From JAAZLS01 sp964463285 (GTDB taxonomy: Bacteria > Bacillota > Dethiobacteria > DTU022): 64,000 nt of DNA. A model generated the notes under the pieces. That model was not told the DNA's origin and ran no database searches. It saw nothing but the letters and a program-made list of their open reading frames with translations. The stretch spans positions 1 through 64,000 of the forward strand of contig CAYXBB010000005.1 in the NCBI GenBank assembly GCA_964463285.1, in the 5' to 3' direction. Below, piece by piece: positions 31,927 to 39,563 of the stretch. A program made the position numbers and the translations under genes. Position 1 is the stretch's first letter. Each line of letters starts with the position of its first letter.

Positions 31927-32700
31927 ATGTTTGAGGCGGTGGTGCTAGCGGGGGGAGAAAGAAATGATCCGCTGGCTTTGCAAGAAGGTGTCCGTAACAA
32001 GGCTTTTATCCCCGTTCAAGGCCGCCCGCTGGTGGGCTACATACTATCTGCCCTTACCCGTTGTCCCTCCATCCGAAAAATAATAGTGATAGGTCCGGAG
32101 GAAGGCTTAATTGAACTGCGGGCTCAAGGATATTTATTTACGGCAGTTCCGGAAGTAGGATCAATGTTGGAAAATGTTGCCGCGGGATTAAAGGCGGCAG
32201 ACCCGGATAGCCTTTGCCTTCTAGCTACCGGAGATATCCCTCTGGTTAACCCCGAGATGCTGGAAAAATTTATGGCGCTATGTGCTCCGCACACTGCCGA
32301 TTTTTATTATCCCATTATTTCCGCGCACAGCTGCCGACAAAGATTTCCCCGCACCAGCAGAACCTGCATCCATTTACGGGAAGGTACTTTTACCGGAGGA
32401 AACCTGGCGTTGATCAGGCCTTCCTGGTTTAACCGCAGCCGGAACCGCCTGAATACGTTTATAGCTTATCGCAAACATCCCCTCAAGCTGTTTAGGATAC
32501 TTCCTTTCTGGTTTATTATAAAATTTGTATTCCGGCGCCTATCGGTTAAAGATTTAGAATCATATTTGTCGCGGATACTAAATCTTACCGCTCGGGCTGT
32601 TCCCTGTTCCTTTGCTGAGCTGGCCACTGATGTGGACAAGCCCAGCGATTTGGAGGTGGTAAAGGGGGAACTAGTCGGTTGGCAAGAAATAGGTTTTTGA
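31927..32700 (+). CDS. NTP-transferase-domain protein (MobA/GlmU-like)
   Basis: This 257-residue nucleotidyltransferase domain has the N-terminal VVLAGGERNDPL loop, KAFIPVQGRPLVGYILSAL, and CLLATGDIPLVNPEMLEKFM, which holds the metal-binding Asp. The C-terminal half (after residue 150) is not a MobA-type domain and carries basic hydrophobic segments such as LFRILPFWFIIKFVFRRLSV. The GG-x-R loop is altered: KAF replaces the usual K-x-L. Substrate is unknown. It lies 23 bases behind ispE and is probably co-transcribed with it. Confidence 0.8.
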   Translation: MFEAVVLAGGERNDPLALQEGVRNKAFIPVQGRPLVGYILSALTRCPSIRKIIVIGPEEGLIELRAQGYLFTAVPEVGSMLENVAAGLKAADPDSLCLLATGDIPLVNPEMLEKFMALCAPHTADFYYPIISAHSCRQRFPRTSRTCIHLREGTFTGGNLALIRPSWFNRSRNRLNTFIAYRKHPLKLFRILPFWFIIKFVFRRLSVKDLESYLSRILNLTARAVPCSFAELATDVDKPSDLEVVKGELVGWQEIGF

Positions 32701-33167
32701 ACCTGCGTTTATATAATCCCTTTCGGGTAAAACATTTTATCAAAATCAGCAGGATTTTAAGCGGTGTTGCCGAAGAGCTAAGCCTTAGGGTACAGTAAAC
32801 GACATGCCATATGATAAACTGGTTTTTGAGGGTCGAAATCAGCAATTTATTTTTCCCAAACGGCCTGTTTGACAGCACGTTTTTTCTTAGTCATAGGTAT
32901 CCTCCTTATGTAAATCCTTTAAAAGGAGTATGACATAAGGGGGAAGAACTGTTCAGGTGGGAACTATTTGACGGTTACGTAGGGGCAGACGACTCTGTCT
33001 GCCCGAATATATGCAGGTTTTCTTGATATATGCAATGGGTGGACCGGGGCGTCCACTACTACAGGATATAATTTGTTCAGCTTGAGATTCAAACCACCAG
33101 GTGAGCATAGAGGTACAGATTTGGGAATGTGCCGATCTTGGGCTGACGTATATTTTAGGGGGCGGCG
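32701..33167. other. Gap between nucleotidyltransferase and glmU
   Basis: It holds a possible 15-codon minus-strand ORF (32847-32894), a GC hairpin at 32983-33004 (GGGCAGAC / GTCTGCCC) and a second short inverted word near 33042 (GTGGACCGGGGCGTCCAC). The hairpins resemble REP-type intergenic palindromes. No spoVG or purR gene is present. Confidence 0.45.
32847..32894 (-). CDS. Possible 15-residue ORF with strong ribosome site
   Basis: On the minus strand ATAAGGAGGATACCT precedes ATG and a 15-codon frame, MTKKKRAVKQAVWEK, that ends in TAA. The Shine-Dalgarno sequence is excellent and the peptide is basic. It could be a leader peptide, a micro-protein or a truncated gene start. No downstream gene on that strand is evident, which weakens a leader role. 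Confidence 0.35.
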   Translation of the reverse strand: MTKKKRAVKQAVWEK

Positions 33168-34568
33168 ATGAAAGAATTATCTGTGGTGGTACTGGCGGCA
33201 GGGGAAGGCAAGCGGATGTGCTCTGAGCATCCTAAGGTGCTACACCCTATCTGCGGGCGTCCCATGCTTTGGTATATTTTAGAAAGCGCTTCCTTTCTTA
33301 CCGACCAGGTATTTATAGTTATCGGGCACGGCGCCCCTATTATTCAAAAAACGCTGGGGACCGGCTGGAAATATATATTACAGGAGAAACAGCTGGGAAC
33401 AGGGCATGCGGTAGTGCAGGCCCTGCCCGGGCTGCCCGCCTCAGGCAATTTGTTGGTTTTATGCGGAGATACACCGCTGCTGGAAACCCGGCATTTACAA
33501 GAGATGTTAGAACGGCATGTGGCGGGGGGAGCAACGGTAATGACCACCCGGATCCCCGATCCCACCGGGTACGGCCGGATTATTCGTGACTCGCGGGAAC
33601 AGGTGGAGGCTATAGTTGAGGAGAATGAGGCCACAATTGAGCAGAAGAGCGTTAAGGAAATCAGTACCGGCGCTTATTGTTTTGACCTGGAGCGATTAAC
33701 CGGCTTTCTTCCAATGTTGGAAAATGATAATGCCCAACGAGAGTATTATCTGACCGATGTAATCTCGCTGTTTAAAAAACATGGATATCCTGTTCAGACT
33801 TATCAGCTTACTGATTATCGGATAGGGCTGGGGGTAAATGATCGATGCCAGCTTGCAGAAGCAACGGCAATATGGCGGAAACGCATTAACCGGGCCCTGA
33901 TGGCGATGGGGGTCACCATCATCGACCCAGAAACCACCTATATAGATTACGGGGTGAAAATCGGGCTGGAGACGGTGATCTGGCCTCAGACCGTTATCGA
34001 AGGGCCGGGTACTATAGGTTCACATTGCCAGATCGGCCCCGGTACTCACCTGAAACAGGCGATACTGGAAGAGGAGGTAACCGTAAGACAATCGGTAGTG
34101 GAACAAAGCCTAATTGGATCCCAGTCGGCGGTAGGGCCGTTTGCCTATATTCGCCCTGGTTGTCATCTGGGGTCGCGGGTTAAAATCGGGGACTTTGTAG
34201 AGGTTAAGGGCTCTAACCTCGGAGAGGATACCAAGGTGCCCCACTTAAGTTATGTAGGGGATGCCGATATCGGGGAACGGGTAAATTTAGGAGCCGGAGT
34301 GATCGTGGTGAATTACGATGGTCGGCGCAAACACCGCTGCCTGATTAAGCCGGATGCTTTCATAGGATGTAACAGCAACCTGATTTCTCCGTTAACAATT
34401 GGGGAAGGTGCGTTTATCGCTGCCGGTTCCACTATCAATAAAGACGTTCCCGCCGGCTCATTGGCCCTGGCCAGAGCCGCACAAAACCTTTACCCGGGTC
34501 GGGCATCCAGTCTGATTGCCCGAAAATTACCACCGGGAAAAAATAATTGCTATCACCAGGATACCTGA
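33168..34568 (+). CDS. glmU: Bifunctional GlcNAc-1-P uridyltransferase / GlcN-1-P acetyltransferase
   Basis: GlmU makes UDP-GlcNAc for peptidoglycan. The N-terminal uridyltransferase opens with VVLAAGEGKRMCSEHPKVLH and contains CGDTPLLE. The C-terminal left-handed beta-helix (from about residue 250) has GPFAYIRPGCHLGSRVKIGD, VEVKGSNLGEDTKVPHLSYV and VNYDGRRKHRCLIKPDAFIG. Full length at 466 residues. ATG 33168 follows GGGGGCGGCG. It is followed at 36 bases by prs, the Bacillus gcaD-prs order. Confidence 0.97.
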   Translation: MKELSVVVLAAGEGKRMCSEHPKVLHPICGRPMLWYILESASFLTDQVFIVIGHGAPIIQKTLGTGWKYILQEKQLGTGHAVVQALPGLPASGNLLVLCGDTPLLETRHLQEMLERHVAGGATVMTTRIPDPTGYGRIIRDSREQVEAIVEENEATIEQKSVKEISTGAYCFDLERLTGFLPMLENDNAQREYYLTDVISLFKKHGYPVQTYQLTDYRIGLGVNDRCQLAEATAIWRKRINRALMAMGVTIIDPETTYIDYGVKIGLETVIWPQTVIEGPGTIGSHCQIGPGTHLKQAILEEEVTVRQSVVEQSLIGSQSAVGPFAYIRPGCHLGSRVKIGDFVEVKGSNLGEDTKVPHLSYVGDADIGERVNLGAGVIVVNYDGRRKHRCLIKPDAFIGCNSNLISPLTIGEGAFIAAGSTINKDVPAGSLALARAAQNLYPGRASSLIARKLPPGKNNCYHQDT

Positions 34569-34604
34569 GAGATTAACAAATACTCACAGGGGGCTAGGAG
34601 AAAG

Positions 34605-35549
34605 GTGCCAATCAACAACAAACTAAAAATTTTTAGTGGTAGCGCCAACCGCCGGTTGTCTGAGGAGATAGCCGGGTGTATAGGAGTGCCTTTGGGACAA
34701 TCTGAGGTGATCAGGTTCAGTGATGGGGAGATTTCGATTAATATTAAAGAGAGTGTACGGGGCTCCAATGTATATTTGATTCAACCTATATGCCCGCCGG
34801 TTAACGAAAATATGATGGAATTGTTAATATTAATCGACGCACTAAAAAGGGCTTCTTCCAAATCCGTAAACGTGGTTATACCTTATTACGGCTACGCCCG
34901 GCAGGACCGGAAAACACGGGCCCGGGATCCGATTACCGCTAAACTGGTAGCCGATTTGATTACCGCTGCCGGGGCCAACCGGATTGTGGCCATGGATCTT
35001 CATGCCGGGCAAATCCAGGGGTTTTTTAACATACCATTTGATCATCTTACCGCTATCCCCATTTTGGCCAATTATTTTAGTTCCAAAAACATTGAATGCG
35101 GAATAGTGGTCTCTCCCGATTTAGGGGGACTTACCCGGGCTCGCCAACTGGCGGACAGGCTGGCATTGCCGATTGCGGTTATTGATAAGAAACGGGTGGC
35201 TCCCAATAAAGCAGAGATCATGAATATTATTGGATTTGTTCGTAATAAAACTGCCATCCTGGTAGATGATATTATCGACACTGCGGGTACCATTGTGCAG
35301 GGAGCTGAAGAATTGGCCGGCCAGGGGGTGCTGGAGATATATGCCTGTTGCACTCATCCGGTGTTTTCAGGACCCGCCCTGGATCGCCTCCGCAACTCCC
35401 CCATAAAACAGATAGTCTACACCAACACCATACCGGTTCAATCGGAACTTGAGAATTTAAAATTCAAATCGCTGTCAGTAGCTCCTTTGATCGGGGAGGC
35501 GATTGTTCGCATTCATGAAGAGCGCTCGGTAAGCGAACTGTTTGATTGA
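34605..35549 (+). CDS. prs: Ribose-phosphate pyrophosphokinase
   Basis: Prs makes PRPP from ribose-5-P and ATP. It has FSGSANRRLSEEIAGCIG, the metal/ATP loop YYGYARQDRKTRARDPITAK, DLHAGQIQGFF, and the PRPP signature ILVDDIIDTAGTIVQGAE. Length of 314 residues is standard. GTG 34605 lies behind TAGGAGAAAG. It belongs with glmU in one operon. Confidence 0.97.
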   Translation: MPINNKLKIFSGSANRRLSEEIAGCIGVPLGQSEVIRFSDGEISINIKESVRGSNVYLIQPICPPVNENMMELLILIDALKRASSKSVNVVIPYYGYARQDRKTRARDPITAKLVADLITAAGANRIVAMDLHAGQIQGFFNIPFDHLTAIPILANYFSSKNIECGIVVSPDLGGLTRARQLADRLALPIAVIDKKRVAPNKAEIMNIIGFVRNKTAILVDDIIDTAGTIVQGAEELAGQGVLEIYACCTHPVFSGPALDRLRNSPIKQIVYTNTIPVQSELENLKFKSLSVAPLIGEAIVRIHEERSVSELFD

Positions 35550-35550
35550 T

Positions 35551-35580
35551 TTGACAAAAAGTTGTTAGTTAAGATATAAT
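35551..35580 (+). promoter_or_regulatory. Sigma-A promoter of ctc/rplY
   Basis: TTGACA (35551-35556) and TATAAT (35575-35580) are separated by 18 bp, between prs and the L25 gene. Bacillus ctc uses sigma-B; here the spacing and boxes fit sigma-A. Confidence 0.85.
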
Positions 35581-35617
35581 GTTCATTCATTAGCAGTATA
35601 TACACGGAGGCAGCAAT

Positions 35618-36283
35618 ATGGAACATTTAGCTCTACAGGCGGAGCTACGGCCGCCAATGAACAAGGGGCAGCTAAAACAGCTTCGCCGGGAGGGAAAGAT
35701 CCCCGCGGTGGTTTATGGCCGGGGAAAGAACAACCAAAACCTGCAGGTAGAAGGACGAAGGCTTAACCAGATATTGTCCTCGGAGGGCGGCAACGTATTA
35801 CTGGATCTGCAGCTTGATTCGGCAGCTACCGGAACAGAAACGGTGATGTTTAAAGAAATCCAGCGCAATCCTATTTTGAGGGAACAAATATTGCATGTTG
35901 ATTTTATCCGGATTTCCATGACCGATCAAATTGAGGTGGAGGTACCCCTGATCTTTACCGGCGAATCGGTAGGGGTTAAGGACGAGGGGGGGTTGCTGGA
36001 AATCCTAATGCGTGAGATTACTATAAAGTGCCTGCCCGCAGAGATTCCCGAACATATTTTGATCGATGTATCGGAGCTTAAGATTGGGGACAGTATTGGG
36101 GCCGGCAGCTTGCAGTTGGATGAAAAGTTGGAACTGGTTACCGATCCCGATGAACTACTGGTTCAGGTGTCCGTGGTCATGGAGGAAGAGGAAGCAGAAG
36201 AAGAGGTAGAAGAAGAGGTAACGGAGCTTCCAGGAGAAGGGACGGCGGAACCGGAAGAAGAAAAAGGGGAGCCGGCATCTTAA
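35618..36283 (+). CDS. rplY: 50S ribosomal protein L25 / general stress protein Ctc
   Basis: This is the long (TL5/CTC) form of L25, which binds 5S rRNA. The N-terminal domain is ELRPPMNKGQLKQLRREGKI followed by PAVVYGRGKNNQNLQVEGR. The C-terminal TL5 domain has IEVEVPLIFTGESVGVKDEG and LPAEIPEHILIDVSELKIGD. A Glu-rich tail follows from residue about 190. Length 221. ATG 35618 follows CGGAGGC. In Bacillus the same gene precedes spoVC/pth, as here. Confidence 0.95.
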   Translation: MEHLALQAELRPPMNKGQLKQLRREGKIPAVVYGRGKNNQNLQVEGRRLNQILSSEGGNVLLDLQLDSAATGTETVMFKEIQRNPILREQILHVDFIRISMTDQIEVEVPLIFTGESVGVKDEGGLLEILMREITIKCLPAEIPEHILIDVSELKIGDSIGAGSLQLDEKLELVTDPDELLVQVSVVMEEEEAEEEVEEEVTELPGEGTAEPEEEKGEPAS

Positions 36284-36351
36284 AATTTCTGGAGGCAACG
36301 GCCCGAAAAACCTTTGGCCAGGTATCGGTTTGGCACGGGGGGAGTCGGTAA

Positions 36352-36909
36352 TTGTTTGCTATTGTTGGCTTGGGCAACCCGGGCCGGGAATATGAGGGAA
36401 CCAGACACAATGCCGGCTACCGGGTCGTGGAGGCACTGGCCGGCGTGCTTTCTGCCGATTGCCCATTCCGCCTCCGAAGGTCAATCTGTGCCACTGCCAG
36501 CTATGCCGGGAACAGGGTGTTATTGGTGCAGCCTATAACCTATATGAATTTAAGCGGACAAGCGGTAGCTGAACTATTCCGGCAATACCGTCTGGACTTC
36601 GGGAACCTGCTATTAATACATGATGAGTTGGATCTTCCACTGGGGTTGATTCGCCTTAAATCAGGGGGCGGCAGTGCCGGACATCAGGGAGTTCAATCGG
36701 TTATAGACAGTATGGGAAGCCCGGAGTTTTTGCGTTTGAGATTCGGAATAAGCCGCCCGCCGTTGATGCAGGAAGCAGCTTCCTATGTGCTGCAGCGCTT
36801 TTCTTCCCCGGAACAAGAGATGGTGGATACTGCGGTGCAGGTTGCGGTGGAAGCGGTTAAACTGCTGATCAAAAAAGGCCCGGCGGCGGCCATGAATAAA
36901 TTTAATTAA
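36352..36909 (+). CDS. pth: Peptidyl-tRNA hydrolase
   Basis: Pth recycles peptidyl-tRNA. It has FAIVGLGNPGREYEGTRHNA with the conserved Asn and catalytic His, then YMNLSGQAVAELFRQY and HDELDLPLGLIRLKSGGGSA. Length of 185 residues is normal. The start is TTG 36352 behind CACGGGGGGAG; no ATG is in frame nearby. Equivalent to Bacillus spoVC. Confidence 0.96.
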   Translation: MFAIVGLGNPGREYEGTRHNAGYRVVEALAGVLSADCPFRLRRSICATASYAGNRVLLVQPITYMNLSGQAVAELFRQYRLDFGNLLLIHDELDLPLGLIRLKSGGGSAGHQGVQSVIDSMGSPEFLRLRFGISRPPLMQEAASYVLQRFSSPEQEMVDTAVQVAVEAVKLLIKKGPAAAMNKFN

Positions 36910-37004
36910 TCCGCTTTGTTAGGAGTTTGTATTTTGTACCGGAAAATTGCACGTATCACTTGGTTACTGCGTAAGTTAAAAGTATCGATCAAAAAAGCAT
37001 CTTT

Positions 37005-37284
37005 AAGGCTATGATGAAGGAAAGTAAACCGGGGAATCCTTCCCCTCAGAGAGGCCGGGCCGCAGGCTGAAAGCCCCCGGGAAGGGCCTGGTTGAAGTTC
37101 CCTCCGGAGCTGGGAGCTGAAACCTCGGTTTGGATCGGGGCCAGTAGGCTCTACCGGTTCTTCTCCGTTAACGGAAGGGGGTATCGGCAGTGTAAGATAG
37201 TTGCCTGTACCTGTCAAGAGGGTGGCCAAACCAAACAGGGTGGTACCGCGGAGTAAAATCCGTCCCGCAAGGGGCGGTTTTTTT
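37005..37284 (+). promoter_or_regulatory. T-box riboswitch, Phe-type specifier, before aroF-pheA
   Basis: The conserved T-box sequence AGGGTGGTACCGCGG is at 37237-37251. A terminator (CCGTCCC-GCAA-GGGGCGG plus seven T) is at 37260-37284. In Stem I the 5' AGTA (37022-37025) and 3' GAA (37094-37096) fit the S-turn. The triplet after GAA-G is TTC (37098-37100), the Phe codon. Uncharged tRNA-Phe should therefore antiterminate and switch on the DAHP synthase and prephenate dehydratase genes. The 5' boundary is approximate. Confidence 0.9.
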
Positions 37285-37318
37285 ACATATTAAACAGGCT
37301 ACGAGGAGGTTGGAAGAG

Positions 37319-38374
37319 ATGATTGTGGTAATGAAATTAGCAGCTACCGGGTTGGAGATAGAAAAAGTTGAGCAGCGATTGCATCAGATGGGATTTAAAT
37401 CTCATCTTATTCAGGGGGTGGAGAGAATTGTAATCGGGGCGGTAGGCGAAAAGAAAATAACTTTCCCCACTGGTTTGGAGATACTTCCCGGAGTGGAAAA
37501 AGTAGTTCCGGTGATGGCCCCATACAAACTGGTCAGCCGGGAATCCAGAGAGGTGAGCAGCCTGATCCCGGTAGGGGATCTGCTGGTAGGCGGAAAACAG
37601 CTGGTGATCGCCGCCGGGCCCTGTGCCGTAGAAAGTGAAGATCAGCTGATCACCATCGCCCGCCGGGTAAAAGCGGCAGGGGCACAGGTTTTGCGGGGGG
37701 GCGCTTTCAAGCCACGCACCTCCCCCTACAGCTTTCAGGGCCTGGAGAAGGAGGGGCTGACCATGTTGGCCCGGGCCCGGGAGGAGACCGGGCTGAAAGT
37801 GGTTACCGAGGTGCTAACCCCTCAGGATGTGGAACTGGTGGCTGTCTGCAGCGATATCTTGCAGGTAGGAGCGCGAAACATGCAAAATTTCCCCCTGTTA
37901 AAGGAGTTGGGGCGAATCGGCAAGCCGGTGTTGTTGAAAAGGGGCCTGGCTGCTACTGTGGAGGAATGGTTAATGGCGGCGGAATATATTTTGGCGGAGG
38001 GGAATGATGCTGTTATCCTGTGTGAGCGGGGAATCCGGACCTTTGAAACCGCCACCCGCAGCACTTTGGATATCAGTGCCATTCCTCTGGCTAAAATATG
38101 GAGCCATCTGCCGGTGATAGTCGATCCCTGCCACAGTAGCGGTTCCTGGCGCCTGGCACTGCCGTTAAGCCTGGCGGCGGTGGCTGCCGGAGCTGACGGG
38201 TTGATGGTAGAGGTTCACCATAAACCGGCGGAAGCCCTTTGTGACGGGCCCCAATCCCTTACTCCCGATAATTTTAGGCAGTTAATGGAGCAGGTGGCCA
38301 GAATTGCTCCGGTCTTAGACCGCCATTTAGTTGTACCCTCCAAAGATCATCCGGAAAAAGGGGTGAAAGAGTGA
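37319..38374 (+). CDS. aroF: 3-deoxy-7-phosphoheptulonate synthase (AroF/AroG-beta type)
   Basis: DAHP synthase is the first enzyme of the shikimate pathway. The N-terminal ferredoxin-like domain (residues 1-75) is the type found in Thermotoga-like regulated enzymes, and probably binds Phe or Tyr. The barrel has VIAAGPCAVESEDQLITIAR, LRGGAFKPRTSPYSFQGL, LLKRGLAATVEEWLMAAEYI, VILCERGIRTFE and VIVDPCHSSGSWRLALPL. ATG 37319 lies nine bases after GAGGAGG. T-box controlled; overlaps pheA by four bases. Confidence 0.95.
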   Translation: MIVVMKLAATGLEIEKVEQRLHQMGFKSHLIQGVERIVIGAVGEKKITFPTGLEILPGVEKVVPVMAPYKLVSRESREVSSLIPVGDLLVGGKQLVIAAGPCAVESEDQLITIARRVKAAGAQVLRGGAFKPRTSPYSFQGLEKEGLTMLARAREETGLKVVTEVLTPQDVELVAVCSDILQVGARNMQNFPLLKELGRIGKPVLLKRGLAATVEEWLMAAEYILAEGNDAVILCERGIRTFETATRSTLDISAIPLAKIWSHLPVIVDPCHSSGSWRLALPLSLAAVAAGADGLMVEVHHKPAEALCDGPQSLTPDNFRQLMEQVARIAPVLDRHLVVPSKDHPEKGVKE

Positions 38375-39210
38375 GCAGTAAATTAGGTTACCTGGGGCCG
38401 GCGGGAACGTTTTCTGAAGAAGCTGCGCTTAATTATATCCGATCCTGCCGGCGCCGCCTGGTGGAATATCCAAACATCCCGGAAATTGTAGAGGCGGTGA
38501 TAAAGGGCAAGGTGAAAGAGGGCCTGGTCCCCTTGGAAAATTCACTGGAGGGAGGGGTGGCGGTTACCCTGGACTTGCTGGCCTCTCAAGATGGCCCGCA
38601 GATATGCCGGGAGCTGATCTATCCCATCAAGCACAGTCTGCTGGCTCACCCGCACACAACCCTTCATAATATAAAAATTGTGGTTTCACATTTTCAGGCC
38701 CTGGGCCAGTGCCGCCATTTTCTCAGCCACCAGCTAACCGGGGCAGTGGTTATCCCGGTAGAGAGCACTGGCGCGGCGGCGCTTAAAGCCTCCCGGGAAG
38801 AAGGAGTGGCGGCCATAGCTCCCCGGCGGGCTGCCGATCTTTATGGTCTTAATCTGTTGGCAGAAGATATTCAGGACAACAATTTTAACTGCACCAGATT
38901 TATAGTGCTGTCAGATCGGGATCACCCTCCCACGGGAGATGACAAAACCTCGGTGGTGATCGCAGTGCCTGACGGCCCCGGCAGTCTTTACAATATTTTG
39001 GGTTACTTTGCCCGTCACCATATAAACCTGACCCGGATCGAATCCCGCCCGGCCCGTCGACGTTTGGGGGAGTACCTTTTTTTTATCGATTGTCAGGGGC
39101 ATCGCGATCAGACCGGGTCAACCGAGCTCTGGGCCGAGCTGCGCCGGGAATCAAGTTGGTTTAAAATACTCGGTTCTTATCCCCGGTCATTATATTCTGA
39201 AAGCAGATAG
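38371..39210 (+). CDS. pheA: Prephenate dehydratase
   Basis: PheA converts prephenate to phenylpyruvate. The N-terminal PDT domain starts LGYLGPAGTFSEEAALNYI and carries LVPLENSLEGGVAVTLDLL and NNFNCTRFIVLSD (the TRF catalytic motif). The C-terminal ACT domain (residues about 193-270) has DGPGSLYNILGYFARHHINL and ESRPARRRLGEYLFFID, the Phe-binding ESRP motif. 279 residues, GTG start coupled to aroF. It has both feedback inhibition and T-box control. Confidence 0.96.
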   Translation: MSSKLGYLGPAGTFSEEAALNYIRSCRRRLVEYPNIPEIVEAVIKGKVKEGLVPLENSLEGGVAVTLDLLASQDGPQICRELIYPIKHSLLAHPHTTLHNIKIVVSHFQALGQCRHFLSHQLTGAVVIPVESTGAAALKASREEGVAAIAPRRAADLYGLNLLAEDIQDNNFNCTRFIVLSDRDHPPTGDDKTSVVIAVPDGPGSLYNILGYFARHHINLTRIESRPARRRLGEYLFFIDCQGHRDQTGSTELWAELRRESSWFKILGSYPRSLYSESR

Positions 39211-39292
39211 ATTTTGCTCGCCAGGGGATAATTATGAACACCGGGGGATAGCATATTAGTAACCATTGGCCATAATTTATGGAGAAGAAAAG

Positions 39293-39499
39293 TTGAAGGT
39301 TACATATTTGTGTCATGGTTGCGGTGCGTTAATCGGCAGCTTGTATTTAACCGAAGCCGAGCAGGAGCAACTGGGCTTATTGACGACAGAGGGCAAGGAA
39401 GATATAATAAAAAGCGCTGCCGGGGATATATTTATTTATTCCCTGTGTGAGTTTTGCGGTAGCAACATCAAGGCCTTACCGCCACCCGATTCCCAGTAA
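39293..39499 (+). CDS. fin: Anti-sigma-F factor Fin (YabK)
   Basis: This 68-residue protein has two zinc knuckles, YLCHGCGALIGSLYL and CEFCGSNIK. Length, motif spacing and position between pth and mfd match Fin, which inhibits sigma-F in the forespore to allow the switch to sigma-G. TTG 39293 follows ATGGAGAAG and gives the family-like start MKVTYLCHGCGAL; the upstream frame to 39266 adds nine residues with no ribosome site. Confidence 0.88.
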   Translation: MKVTYLCHGCGALIGSLYLTEAEQEQLGLLTTEGKEDIIKSAAGDIFIYSLCEFCGSNIKALPPPDSQ

Positions 39500-39563
39500 G
39501 GAAATCGGGTGACAATTTTAATTGCAGCAACTTTCCAAAACCTTTCCCTCCAGGGAGGAAGGC

